Source: Paenibacillus timonensis (GTDB lineage: Bacteria > Bacillota > Bacilli > Paenibacillales > Paenibacillaceae). From it: a DNA stretch of 64,000 nucleotides. Numbering within the stretch: position 1 is the stretch's first letter; every line of letters begins with the position of its first letter. The stretch lies in assembly GCF_009725205.1 (NCBI RefSeq), contig NZ_WNZY01000008.1, positions 62,001 to 126,000 on the forward strand. Direction: 5' to 3'. Positions 35,770 through 43,429 of this stretch are shown piece by piece. The notes beneath the pieces were generated by a model. It was not told the DNA's origin. It saw nothing but the letters and a program-made list of their open reading frames with translations, and did not search any database. A program made the position numbers and the translations under genes.

Positions 35770-35859
35770 ATTCGTCCCTCCATTTTGGTTTTTAGGCAAA
35801 CCAAAACAGAGGGAGGAGAGCGACAGCCTAAGCTTCCTTTAAAGCGTTTGTGAATAATC

Positions 35860-35919
35860 TCAAAAAAACAAAAAAGACTTTGCCACAGAGCATGCCAACG
35901 CTCCATTGCGGCTAAGTCT
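35860..35919 (-). terminator. Rho-independent terminator
   Basis: AGACTT (35875-35880) pairs with AAGTCT (35914-35919), with inner GAGC/GCTC pairing, followed on the minus strand by TTTTTTG and another T run. Confidence 0.7.
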
Positions 35920-36082
35920 GAAAGTGATCGTGTTAAAAACCGTAGAACAGACACATAAAAAGATCGCGGCTTGATATTACAGACAACTGGGCTGGGGGCA
36001 CATAAATATCAGCTCCATCCTCACATGGCAACACCATGCGAGAAGAAAAGCCATCTGTTTATGTTGGTGCTGCCATCCAGAA

Positions 36083-36133
36083 TAAAAAAGAGCGCCTCGC
36101 GACTCTTCCTGATAAGGAAAAGAAGCGGCGCTC
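36083..36133 (-). terminator. Rho-independent terminator
   Basis: GAGCGCC (36090-36096) pairs with GGCGCTC (36127-36133), with an inner CTTCCT/AGGAAaAG stem; six T residues follow on the minus strand. Confidence 0.75.
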
Positions 36134-36219
36134 GATGCCTGATTATGAGAGAACGGTATAGGAGGGACAAACAGACAATCCTGATTATACATCTTCAGAA
36201 TCGGCTCGCTCTAGCCCAA

Positions 36220-36258
36220 AACAAAAAAACAGGCTTTCTGAAACCGGATGGCCTGTTT
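36220..36258 (-). terminator. Rho-independent terminator after the XRE gene and repeat array
   Basis: AAACAGGC (36227-36234) pairs with GCCTGTTT (36251-36258), then seven T on the minus strand. Confidence 0.75.
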
Positions 36259-36313
36259 GCCTCTCAACATACTGTTCCTGTCTTGTTCACGATACCATCT
36301 TATCATGAAAACC

Positions 36314-36395
36314 GTGCAAATGGGGTGCATAATTGGTGCATATTGGATGCACTCCCATACTCTGTTCAGTGCAAGTTCGGTGCAAAAAGAGTGCA
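36314..36395. repeat. Iteron-like array of GTGCA repeats in exact 11-bp register
   Basis: GTGCA begins at 36314, 36325, 36336, 36369, 36380 and 36391, and ATGCA at 36347. All starts differ by multiples of 11, with only the 36358 slot empty. The repeats lie on one face of the helix, directly downstream of the XRE stop (36421) and before a terminator. Phased direct repeats of this type serve as replication iterons, transfer-origin sites or multimeric operators. Which protein binds is unknown; the neighbouring XRE and sigma-like proteins are candidates. Confidence 0.75.
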
Positions 36396-36420
36396 ACAAA
36401 GTTGTTTTGAAGAAGAATTT

Positions 36421-36771
36421 CTAATCGGATTCCTTATCATTCGGCTTGCGCCACTTCAACAAGTGTTCTATATGTTTGAGTAAGAAGGCCACTTCATCCT
36501 CTGGACAAAACTTTAACAATTGGATTAACTGCTCCAACGGCTGTAAGCGAGGCGATTGGTCAAATGAAAACAATTGATGCAATTCGATCCTCAAGCCATT
36601 GGCGATTTTTTGTATATTTTCCAAGGATACATTTTTTAACCCGCGTTCGATTTGTCCGATATAATTGGGATGCAGATCCGCTCTTTCAGCAAGCTGCTCC
36701 TGCGTCAACCCCAGTTTTTCCCTTAATGCCCGAATTCGTTGACCAAAAACTTCCCTTATGGATAACAATAT
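36421..36771 (-). CDS. XRE-family transcription regulator
   Basis: The 116-residue protein has a Cro/C1-type helix-turn-helix at residues 8-60 (LGLTQEQLAERADLHPNYIGQIERG) and a helical tail. I chose TTG 36771 because AAGGTGG lies 8-9 bases ahead; a GTG at 36780 sits inside that site. It is part of the regulatory block inside the conjugative element and is followed by the 11-bp repeat array. Confidence 0.8.
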   Translation of the reverse strand: MLLSIREVFGQRIRALREKLGLTQEQLAERADLHPNYIGQIERGLKNVSLENIQKIANGLRIELHQLFSFDQSPRLQPLEQLIQLLKFCPEDEVAFLLKHIEHLLKWRKPNDKESD

Positions 36772-36992
36772 GACCACCACCTTATGTTTTCAGCTTATAA
36801 GGTGGATTTTCACAAATGAACACACGATAAGTTCCCTATTTATAAAACCCATAGTGTCTGTTATAATGAATTCATCTACTAGCTTTTATTGGGGTCGGAA
36901 AAAAACGAACTCGAAAAGATTAGACATGCAATTACGGGGAACCTTATAATAGAGGTTAGGTTTATATCCTTGCATTTTTATTTCTGCTCACC

Positions 36993-37021
36993 AAAAAAAG
37001 ATGCGCAATAGCATCTTTTTT
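36993..37021. terminator. Bidirectional Rho-independent terminator
   Basis: AAAAAAAGATGC (36993-37004) pairs with GCATCTTTTTT (37011-37021). T runs lie on both strands. It closes the gene at 37036 on the minus strand. Confidence 0.85.
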
Positions 37022-37035
37022 CGGATACTGATCTT

Positions 37036-37497
37036 TTACTTTTCATCAAACGGGTCATATTCCAATAATGCTGTTCGGCTTTTAATTTTGCGGTATATTT
37101 TCTGCAAAATTCGTTTCCGATGATAGAAAAACGCGCGGCGCGATAATCCCAAGCGGTCCATGGCGGTTGAAAACGCCAGTTGATCTTGATATCGCAATTG
37201 AACGAATCGTCTTTCCTCTGGGGTGAGAGCCGAGAAAGCGAATTCGATCAATCCGATTCTGGATTTAAGAAACGGTATTTCATGCTCGGTGATTTCCAAA
37301 CGATGAATGACTGTGCGAAGCAACGCGTCATTGGGTTGGCCGTAGCCATGGATCGCCACTTCATGCAACGCTTTGGTCAAGCCCGGAATATGCACAAGCT
37401 CTGTTTGCGCATATTCCAGCCGTGCTTTCCAATCCGCATAAGCCATTAACCAAGTCTCAACTTTTTCATAAGGGGTTATTTGTTCAACTAGCAACAT
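37036..37497 (-). CDS. ArpU/sigma-like helix-turn-helix regulator
   Basis: The 153-residue protein has a C-terminal HTH of sigma region 4 or ArpU type: LTPEERRFVQLRYQDQLAFS, then MDRLGLSRRAFFYHRKRIL. The N-terminus is helical. Related proteins regulate late genes of phages and transfer genes of conjugative elements. ATG supported by GGGAGAG. Transcribed alone, with a terminator downstream. Confidence 0.65.
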   Translation of the reverse strand: MLLVEQITPYEKVETWLMAYADWKARLEYAQTELVHIPGLTKALHEVAIHGYGQPNDALLRTVIHRLEITEHEIPFLKSRIGLIEFAFSALTPEERRFVQLRYQDQLAFSTAMDRLGLSRRAFFYHRKRILQKIYRKIKSRTALLEYDPFDEK

Positions 37498-37585
37498 AAG
37501 TCTCTCCCCCCGTTTCCTATCCGGCTATCCAGACATAATTCACACTCCATTTCTTTTCGACACATGTCGATCATCCTTTCATTCA

Positions 37586-37720
37586 TCATTTTGGGGACAA
37601 CCCAAACGGTGAATGAGAAAAAAGAACCACGTTGAGCTTGTCCCGTTCTTCACATGACAGACTCCACCTATCCAATGCATCATCCTTTAGTTGCTTTTGC
37701 CACAAATCCCTCCTATTCAT
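37586..37720 (-). CDS. Possible 44-residue protein
   Basis: A frame starting MNRRDLWQKQLKDDAL and continuing RWSLSCEERDKLNVV is protein-like and lies in an otherwise empty 370-base stretch (37498-37868). It lacks a good ribosome site, so I give it low weight. The same stretch has a hairpin AGGGTGA/TCACCCT (37790-37811) past the LuxR gene, possibly its terminator. Confidence 0.35.
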   Translation of the reverse strand: MNRRDLWQKQLKDDALDRWSLSCEERDKLNVVLFSHSPFGLSPK

Positions 37721-37868
37721 AGTGGGTCATTTATCCTTATCCATATCCCACCTTACCCCTCATTGTACCTATTTTCGATGTCATTCGGCAGGGTGATTTA
37801 TTTATCACCCTTAAACCTGTGAATCCTGTCGAAGTAGATCGTATTTCGTCACCTCAAAGAGCATCGTG

Positions 37869-38576
37869 CTATTTATTGTCCATAATATCCACTAGTCCAA
37901 GCCGCCTTGCCTTTTCTGCTGCTTCTTTGATTGATTTTGTACCGAGCTTTCTCCTAATATGACGAACGTGCGTCTTCATCGTATTTGGTGAAATACCCAT
38001 CAATTGGATCAACTTGGGCTGGGAATGACCTAAACTGATTAATTGAAGCACTTCCCTTTCAGTCATAGTCAACTTACAACTAAGTTCCTTGCGCTTCAGC
38101 CGGATGAGTTCCTCGCGAATTACCTTCGATGCTCTCGGATGTAAGGATGAGCTACGGTGATACGCTTCCCGAATTGCGATAACGATGTCTCGCATATCGG
38201 CTTTGCTTATAAAGTTTACCGCCCCGACTGTAAATGCCTCGACGATCGTTTCAGGATCTGTACTTGAGGCCATAGCAATAATAGGAACATCTTTTTTTGC
38301 GAGAATGTCCTTTGTAGCATCTAACCCATCACGCCCAGACGACTGTAGCGTTGCATTCACTACCACAACATCCACGTCCAACTGTAAACTAGCTCGCAAT
38401 GCCTCTTCTTTGGTGGCAGAAGTGTTAATGAGATGAATATCCGTCGCTTTTTTGAGCAATCCTGCAAAGCGACTGCACCATTCTCGGTCACTATCCACTA
38501 GCACTACATTAATACAATCTTTGCTTTTCTCAGATATCATGGGCAATTCCCAATGAAAGTCTATTCTGGATATCAT
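37869..38576 (-). CDS. LuxR-type response regulator with degenerate receiver
   Basis: The 235-residue protein has a receiver-like domain (about 20-145) and a LuxR/NarL helix-turn-helix (LTMTEREVLQLISLGHSQPK, then MGISPNTMKTHVRHIRRKLG). The acidic pair is present (LVDSDREW) and so is the Lys (ISKADM). The phospho-accepting Asp, however, is replaced by Asn: DVVVVNATLQ where family members read DVVLMDIRMP. It is probably not controlled by a kinase. A c-di-GMP-I riboswitch and terminator sit in its leader, so its level should follow c-di-GMP. ATG with GAGGAGGG. It lies in the ICE regulatory block. Confidence 0.85.
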   Translation of the reverse strand: MISRIDFHWELPMISEKSKDCINVVLVDSDREWCSRFAGLLKKATDIHLINTSATKEEALRASLQLDVDVVVVNATLQSSGRDGLDATKDILAKKDVPIIAMASSTDPETIVEAFTVGAVNFISKADMRDIVIAIREAYHRSSSLHPRASKVIREELIRLKRKELSCKLTMTEREVLQLISLGHSQPKLIQLMGISPNTMKTHVRHIRRKLGTKSIKEAAEKARRLGLVDIMDNK

Positions 38577-38609
38577 ATTGCCCTCCTCAGTTTTCTAAAT
38601 AAACAAATA

Positions 38610-38636
38610 ACAAAAACACGACCCCATAGGCCGTGT
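38610..38636 (-). terminator. Riboswitch-associated terminator
   Basis: On the minus strand ACACGGCC pairs with GGGTCGTGT, followed by TTTTTG. It lies between the c-di-GMP aptamer and the LuxR-type gene, so ligand binding can switch read-through. Confidence 0.75.
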
Positions 38637-38638
38637 AT

Positions 38639-38725
38639 GGCAAATTGGGTAGCCCGGCGGTCATCACTTGAACAGTGAGAAGATCCGTGGCTTTGCGTCA
38701 CTGCCTTTCGACAGTTTTGCCGTTT
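38639..38725 (-). promoter_or_regulatory. Cyclic di-GMP-I (GEMM-I) riboswitch
   Basis: The minus strand shows the class I c-di-GMP aptamer. P1 is GGCAAA paired with TTTGCC. A first hairpin carries a GAAA tetraloop (CTGTCGAAAGGCAG). The conserved GACGCAAAGCCACGGATC joins it to a second hairpin, and the conserved 3' part is GATGACCGCCGGGCTACC. A terminator hairpin follows at 38610-38636 and the LuxR-type gene starts 34 bases later. Control by transcription termination is the natural reading; whether c-di-GMP turns the gene on or off cannot be told by eye. Confidence 0.85.
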
Positions 38726-38863
38726 TCCATATTGAGTTGCCGGTCAACCGAAATCGCGATGCAGACTTAGGTGTTGATTTCATTTAGTTGACATCAAATA
38801 GAGTAATACATTTGCTTGATGTTACTAGAGATTCTCTCTCTCTGCTACAACATCATGTTCGTT

Positions 38864-39371
38864 TTAATTTGTCACACAATTTGTTATGCAATTTGTTATA
38901 CAATTTGTCATTCCAGCTAATGAATGGTGAGCCGATTTCCCGTCACGAACCGAATGGTCCTTGACCGGCAGATGCTCGATCTCTCCCAGCCGAAATTCTG
39001 TATTGGTAAATCCGCTTTTGCTCGCATTTTCGCGGGCGCGGCTGACCATTTCCGGTGTCATATCCACACCAATTATGCGGCCGGATGCGCCTACCTGACG
39101 AGAGGCAAGAAAGCAATCAAACCCGCCGCCTCTGCCCAGTTCCAGCACAACTTCTCCCGGTTGCAACCCGGCAATGGCTTGCGGATTGCCACAGCCGAGG
39201 CGGCTGTCAGTTCTTCTGATGGTAGCCCATTTTAGAGGAAACGTCTACGGGCGACTCGCAGCAAGTATTGGCTGGCGCACAACAGGACTCCGCCCCTACG
39301 CTCTGTAAGGCGATTTCCTTATACCGATTACGAACGTTTTGACGAATATGATCACTACTCACTTGATTCAT
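38864..39371 (-). pseudogene. arsM: Broken arsenite methyltransferase (arsM)
   Basis: The N-terminal part (start 39371, SD GGAGTGA) reads NVRNRYKEIALQ and the Cys-rich ESCCAPANTCCE, typical of ArsM, then hits a stop after MGYHQKN. A frame shift and an internal deletion near 39210-39230 follow. The methyltransferase core then resumes: [18 protein letters not shown], a changed SAM motif [25 protein letters not shown]. After HLPVKDHSV the homology ends in a 12-bp tandem repeat. About half of the gene is lost, so it cannot be active. Confidence 0.8.
38866..38913. repeat. Four tandem 12-bp repeats
   Basis: AATTTGTCACAC, AATTTGTTATGC, AATTTGTTATAC and AATTTGTCATTC follow each other without gaps. 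They lie at the broken 3' end of the arsM remnant and code there for the repetitive NCITN tail. Function unknown. Confidence 0.7.
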
Positions 39372-39403
39372 GAAAGTTCACTCCTTAGTTTAATTTTATA
39401 AAA

Positions 39404-39586
39404 TCAACAGCAGCCCATAGAGCAGCAGGCCGTTGGTGTTGCACGGATGATTTGTTGTCTGCTGAAGAATCGGCCAGAATGCTTTTACATGGCGGCTGAC
39501 CATTTCCACGCTTCTCTAGCGGATCGATCAATTTCCCTTTGGCGTTGTTTCATGAGCATTTCCACAGCAAACCAATTGAGGTTCAT
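39404..39586 (-). pseudogene. Small Cys-tail protein with an internal stop
   Basis: A 60-codon frame starting MNLNWFAVEMLMKQRQREID carries a TAA at codon 34 (39485-39487) and then continues in frame to TPTACCSMGCC and TGA. The double-Cys tail suggests metal or arsenic binding. It lies 32 bases before arsM and probably belonged to the same operon. Confidence 0.55.
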
Positions 39587-39622
39587 GTCGGTCCCATCCT
39601 TTATCGATAATGTGTTACGACT

Positions 39623-39925
39623 TCAAGGAGCCATCCTATAGCGATGGGCCTGCGGCGCAGTAATATGCTGTACATAGGCTGAAGTGCTTTGGCTGATCGC
39701 CTTGGCTTCGGCTGAGACAACTCCATAATGGACAAAATGAGGAAGAAAGTACATTCCGGTCAAATTCGCCGTCGCTTGGAGGGGCTGGTTAGTTCGCTGA
39801 TCGTGTAATGGCTGTATTCGCCCACCTGGTACGAATGCTCCGTCCGCTAATCGATATGGCCAGAATGAGTTCCTTGCCTTGCAGCGCTTTTTCTCCCGAT
39901 CCATATGCCCAGCCATACATTAGCA
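39623..39925 (-). pseudogene. Fragment of a flavodoxin-like NAD(P)H oxidoreductase
   Basis: Three successive frames give one decayed sequence: YGWAYGSGEKALQGKELILA, then HSYQVGEYSHYTISELT, then QATANLTGMYFLPHFVHYG and SAEAKAISQSTSAYVQHI. This is the C-terminal half of a KefF/YwrO-like quinone reductase. At least two frameshifts and loss of the N-terminal half make it a pseudogene. Confidence 0.65.
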
Positions 39926-39929
39926 CTTC

Positions 39930-40014
39930 CTTAACGGGGCGCAGGATTTTCTTAATTACAGGCTAATCTTGAGAGGGAGGGGCAAATTTATCGAAAATTA
40001 CTATACGGAGTACC
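39930..40014 (-). pseudogene. Remnant of a methyltransferase gene
   Basis: The minus strand encodes IVIFDKFAPPSQD, a stop, then PVIKKILRPV. This matches a segment of the intact methyltransferase at 52186 (IVIFDKFAPPSKELPVIKKL), also at DNA level. It is a fragment of a second copy, joined directly to the oxidoreductase fragment. Confidence 0.7.
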
Positions 40015-40073
40015 ACCAACAAAACGAAAACGTACGCTAAGGATATTTATATGAGTCAACAGCCATATATGCG

Positions 40074-40101
40074 TAAAAAACAGGCTCCCTGGGCAGCCTG
40101 T
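40074..40101 (-). terminator. Terminator of the mer operon
   Basis: ACAGGCT (40080-40086) pairs with AGCCTGT (40095-40101), with inner pairing, and six T follow on the minus strand, about 55 bases past the merA stop. Confidence 0.8.
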
Positions 40102-40154
40102 AGTTTATTGAAATCGCTCTCCTCAAACATGTGAATTACCACAGATAATATACC

Positions 40155-41795
40155 TTATCCAGCGCAACAGGATAATTTGGACACATCTTTATTAAACGTA
40201 AGAGCCGCCAGTTTTAATCCTTCAGCCATCGTTAAATATGGAGCTAGGCTGTCGCGTAAATCTTCAACCGTTAAACCGAATTTTACAGCAAGTGTGGCGG
40301 CGTAAATCACATCTCCTGCATTTTCGGCGACAATATGAACACCGAGCACCTTTAACGACTTGGAATCAGCAACTAATTTAAAAACGCCTGTTGTTTCGCG
40401 ATTTACAAGTGCTCTAGGCACCGAATCCAAAGGAAGAATAGAAGTCTTCACCTCATATCCTTTTGCCTTGGCTTGCTCTTCTGTAAGTCCTACTGTCGCC
40501 AACGCCGGTGAAGTGAACGTGACCCCCGGAACAGTTTCAAGGTTTACTTTTTTCTCTAACCCACCAACTGCATTATCCGCCGCGATGCGTCCTTCATAGG
40601 CAGCCACGTACACAAACTGCGGACCCATCGTCACATCGCCTGCGGCGTAAATCCTAGGATTTGAGGTTTTTAAAACATCATCGACCATGATTTCGCCTTT
40701 GGAACCAATAATGACGTTTGCGGCACGAAGATTCAGTGCTTCGGTATTTGGTTTTCTGCCGGTCGCAATAAGCAACTGTTCGGCTTCAATGACTTTCTTT
40801 TCACCGTTTACGGAAAGATGGACGTGTTTAAGGTTGCCAGTTGTTTCAACGCGGTCATACGTGGCACCCGTAATCAAATGAATCCCTTGTTCCGTTAAGG
40901 CTTTCGTCACCGCTTCGGAGATTTCAGGATCGTACTCTTTAAAGATTCGCGGACTTCTTTGTATTAACGTAACTTCAGTACCTAAGTTGTGAAACAGTTG
41001 ACCTAATTCCATGGCGATATAACCTGATCCAATAACTGCAAGTGTTTTAGGTAATTGTTTAAGGTCCAGCAGTGACGTGCTTGTCAAATAATCAACGTCT
41101 GTTAATCCTGGAATATCCGGAATCGACGGTGCAGCTCCTGTCGCGAGTAAAAACCGTTTAGCAGTAAGCTTTCGCCCACCGACTACGATGGTTTTTTCAT
41201 CAACGAATTTCGCTTCCCCGCGAATGAGTTCAAATCCGTACTCACCAATCAAATGTTCATACTTTTGTTCACGCATTTCGGCTACAAGCTCATTTTTTTG
41301 TTCAACCAATTGATCCAAATCAACGGCAACAGCGGAAGTATTTAGCCCCAAGAAAGGGTTATTTTTCGCGAAGTGATTGATTTCACCGGCCCGAAGCAAG
41401 GTTTTCGATGGTACGCAGCCAATATTCACGCAGGTTCCGCCTACGGTCCCCCGCTCGATGATCGCCACTTTTGCTCCATATTCGATCGCTTGAATCGCGG
41501 CGGAAAAAGCGGCTCCACCGGAACCAATAATCAGAAAATCATAGTCCCCCTCATCGCTGAGCACTGGAACAGTATGGGAGTCGAGAACTTCCGCATCCCC
41601 GGATTGATATTCGGCCTCATTGATGGCTTTTTTCGCTGTTTCAATCTCTATGTCATCCGGTAATTCAAACGTCGCTTCTCCGCGACGAAAACTCGCTTCA
41701 ATATTCGCAGCTCCAATCTGTTCAAGTGCTGTCGTAACGTGTTCTTCACAGCCGGTGCAAGTCATACCTTGAACGTTGATCCGGTATTTTTTCAT
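40155..41795 (-). CDS. merA: Mercuric reductase
   Basis: MerA reduces Hg(II) to volatile Hg(0) with NADPH in the cytoplasm. The 546-residue protein has one N-terminal heavy-metal domain (GMTCTGC, residues 10-16). The FAD motif is [13 protein letters not shown] and the redox pair is [16 protein letters not shown](P) and dimer domains follow, and the C-terminal Cys pair is LSCCAG, which delivers Hg to the active site. GGGAGG precedes the ATG and overlaps the end of the lipoprotein gene. Last gene of the mer operon, with a terminator after it. Confidence 0.95.
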   Translation of the reverse strand: MKKYRINVQGMTCTGCEEHVTTALEQIGAANIEASFRRGEATFELPDDIEIETAKKAINEAEYQSGDAEVLDSHTVPVLSDEGDYDFLIIGSGGAAFSAAIQAIEYGAKVAIIERGTVGGTCVNIGCVPSKTLLRAGEINHFAKNNPFLGLNTSAVAVDLDQLVEQKNELVAEMREQKYEHLIGEYGFELIRGEAKFVDEKTIVVGGRKLTAKRFLLATGAAPSIPDIPGLTDVDYLTSTSLLDLKQLPKTLAVIGSGYIAMELGQLFHNLGTEVTLIQRSPRIFKEYDPEISEAVTKALTEQGIHLITGATYDRVETTGNLKHVHLSVNGEKKVIEAEQLLIATGRKPNTEALNLRAANVIIGSKGEIMVDDVLKTSNPRIYAAGDVTMGPQFVYVAAYEGRIAADNAVGGLEKKVNLETVPGVTFTSPALATVGLTEEQAKAKGYEVKTSILPLDSVPRALVNRETTGVFKLVADSKSLKVLGVHIVAENAGDVIYAATLAVKFGLTVEDLRDSLAPYLTMAEGLKLAALTFNKDVSKLSCCAG

Positions 41796-41799
41796 TTTT

Positions 41800-42117
41800 T
41801 TATCCTCCCGTTACACCAAATCCATATTGGGTAACCGATGTTTGATTCAAATCGGTTTTCTTATCATCAAAGGCAACCGTAACTTTCCCTTTGCTTCCCA
41901 TGGGTTCAATGTCGACTTTGCTGACCCCGTCTACCTTTTGAATTGAATCTTGAATGACCGAAGGCGGGCAACATTCCAACCCCAACACCGTGAACGACAC
42001 GGAGTGATTCGCAATAGTTGTACTTTGCCCAGCTGTTGCTGATTTTTCATTGTTCCCACATGCCGTACCCAATACTAACAGTGATAATAACACCATAATT
42101 CCCATTGTTGCTCTCAC
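41800..42117 (-). CDS. merP-like: MerP-like mercury-binding lipoprotein
   Basis: About 105 residues: a lipoprotein signal with lipobox LGTAC, then a heavy-metal-associated fold ([20 protein letters not shown]). The usual CxxC is CC here, followed by two Pro. It should bind Hg(II) outside the membrane and pass it to MerT. I chose GTG 42117 since GAGG lies 8 bases before it; a GTG at 42126 is also possible. Between merT and merA. Confidence 0.75.
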   Translation of the reverse strand: MRATMGIMVLLSLLVLGTACGNNEKSATAGQSTTIANHSVSFTVLGLECCPPSVIQDSIQKVDGVSKVDIEPMGSKGKVTVAFDDKKTDLNQTSVTQYGFGVTGG

Positions 42118-42133
42118 ACAAAACACCTCGTTC

Positions 42134-42447
42134 TTAAAACATTCCTGTTTCAGCCAACTCTAAATAAAGAAACGCGCTTAAAACTAAAATGGTCGTCATC
42201 CATAATGTGACGACCGTACTTTTTTTTGCGTTTTCGTCCATAAACCAAATAAAAGGAAACACCAAGAAATACTAACGTCATAATCATTAAAAACAGCTGG
42301 TGCTTGATCGAAAAAATCGCTAGAGTTCCTGCCAAACTGGATAATCCAAGGGGAATGAGGATTAAGGGTCCCAGGCAACAGCTGGACATGAGAAAAGTTT
42401 GAAAGTACCGCTCCCCAGCTAGTTAGTTTTTCTCTCAACTCATTCAC
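42134..42447 (-). pseudogene. merT: MerT-like mercury transporter with two frameshifts
   Basis: Three frames combine to a three-helix MerT-like protein: LREKLTSWGAVLS, then MSSCCLGPLILIPLGLSSLA with the Cys pair and the second helix to YGRKRKKK, then TLWMTTILVLSAFLYLELAE and a stop at 42134. One extra T in a TTTT run and one extra A in an eight-A run (42220-42227) break it. With each run shortened by one base it becomes a normal gene of about 100 codons. Both lesions are homopolymer indels, so they may be sequence errors. Confidence 0.7.
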
Positions 42448-42701
42448 CTCATTTTTCGCTCTGGAACCGCGCAGCAGTCGTGTGTCGCATTGGTTTTTGC
42501 TTGTTTGTCGGTTCGTTTGAACATCATCCAAAGAGAGATCACAAATAAAACGGCCAAAATAACGCTAGCTGCGGTTTGATAGGCAGCAAAATAGGCACCA
42601 AGCGTTGTACCGGCAAGTAGAGGAACAATCAAAATGAGATGACAAGGACACGAAAGCAGAGCTAAAAAGCCCCATCCCCATTTTTTTGTATGTTCTTTCA
42701 T
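42444..42701 (-). CDS. merE: MerE-family mercury transporter
   Basis: An 85-residue, two-helix membrane protein with LLSCPCHLILIVPLLAGTTL, matching the CPCH-AGTT signature of MerE. It imports Hg(II) and perhaps methylmercury. A C-terminal CC may be a second site. The ATG overlaps the merR stop (ATGA) and the stop overlaps the merT start, so the genes are tightly coupled. Confidence 0.8.
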   Translation of the reverse strand: MKEHTKKWGWGFLALLSCPCHLILIVPLLAGTTLGAYFAAYQTAASVILAVLFVISLWMMFKRTDKQAKTNATHDCCAVPERKMR

Positions 42702-43123
42702 TTGATGTCCTCCTTTTCTTTTGGATCATCGTCAATCAACGCTTCGATGATGGGGCATTCATGTATCGCTTTTTCATCGGGGCAGCGGTCTTTTAAATCG
42801 TTTAGCATCGTTTCGATTCGTTGAAGATCTCTAATTTTTAACCGAACATCTTCAAGCTTTTGCACAACAAAATCATTCATATCCGCACATCGCACATCGT
42901 CTTTGTCCACGACGCCAAGCAATTTATCGATTTCGGACAATGTAAAGCCAAGCTCCTGTATGCGTTTAATAAACAGGATTCGGTTGATCGTTTCTTCCGG
43001 ATAAAGCCTGTAGCCTGCATCCGATCTCACGGGTTCAGGAATTAAACCTTTCCGTTCGTAATATCGCAGCGTTTCTTTGTTAACGTTACTTAGTTTGGAA
43101 ATATCTCCTGAACGAAACTTCAT
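42698..43123 (-). CDS. merR: Mercury-responsive regulator MerR
   Basis: A 141-residue MerR protein with N-terminal winged helix (KETLRYYERKGLIPEPVR), a dimerising helix and three metal-site cysteines: DVRCADM, DRCPDE and HECPII. It represses and, with Hg(II), activates the operon by untwisting a long-spacer promoter. As in Gram-positive mer operons it is the first gene of the unit it controls. Confidence 0.92.
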   Translation of the reverse strand: MKFRSGDISKLSNVNKETLRYYERKGLIPEPVRSDAGYRLYPEETINRILFIKRIQELGFTLSEIDKLLGVVDKDDVRCADMNDFVVQKLEDVRLKIRDLQRIETMLNDLKDRCPDEKAIHECPIIEALIDDDPKEKEDIK

Positions 43124-43144
43124 CTTGTCTCACCCCGTAATAAA

Positions 43145-43175
43145 CTATAAACCCTGTACTATAGTACACAGTCAA
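43145..43175 (-). promoter_or_regulatory. mer promoter/operator with 19-bp spacer
   Basis: On the minus strand -35 TTGACT (43170-43175) and -10 TTATAG (43145-43150) are 19 bases apart, the over-long spacer typical of MerR promoters. The spacer holds a perfect palindrome, TGTACTATAGTACA (43155-43168), as MerR operator. It drives merR-merE-merT-merP-merA. Confidence 0.88.
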
Positions 43176-43314
43176 GGATTATTTATGTAGAATCGTGTGT
43201 ATTTTAGCATTATTTCCTTATGCCATTATGTGAACGAGCATAGCCTTCACTTGAGGCAGTTCACCCCGTATATGGCCCCGGTGGTAATATTCATAGAAAA
43301 CGGAGAATAATAGC

Positions 43315-43345
43315 AAAATGTTCCTGTAACTGCAGGAGCATTTTT
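43315..43345 (-). terminator. Hairpin after ccdA
   Basis: AAAATGTTCCTG (43315-43326) pairs with CAGGAGCATTTT (43333-43344). Both strands have short T runs. It probably ends ccdA transcription before the mer promoter. Confidence 0.65.
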
Positions 43346-43429
43346 ACGACCATCGACCGTTTGTGACCGTTCAACTACGGTTTAACGGCTTTGAAAATCA
43401 CCTCTCGTGCTGTCATCTTCCCATTTCCC

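Larger units (their letters stand above)
35800..36313. other. Gene-poor stretch with three successive minus-strand terminators
   Basis: I see no convincing gene. Three Rho-independent terminators lie in the same direction: 36220-36258, 36083-36133 and 35860-35919. One may serve the XRE gene; the other two imply short transcripts that start inside this stretch, possibly small RNAs. A minus-strand frame at 35977-36192 runs straight through one terminator and is probably not a gene. Confidence 0.5.

Noticed and set aside
35977..36192. 71-codon minus-strand frame
   Set aside because: It has no good ribosome site and crosses a strong terminator in its own direction.
36841..36870. Plus-strand TATAAT with a TTTATA 17 bases ahead
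   Set aside because: The -35 match is poor and no gene follows before a bidirectional terminator.
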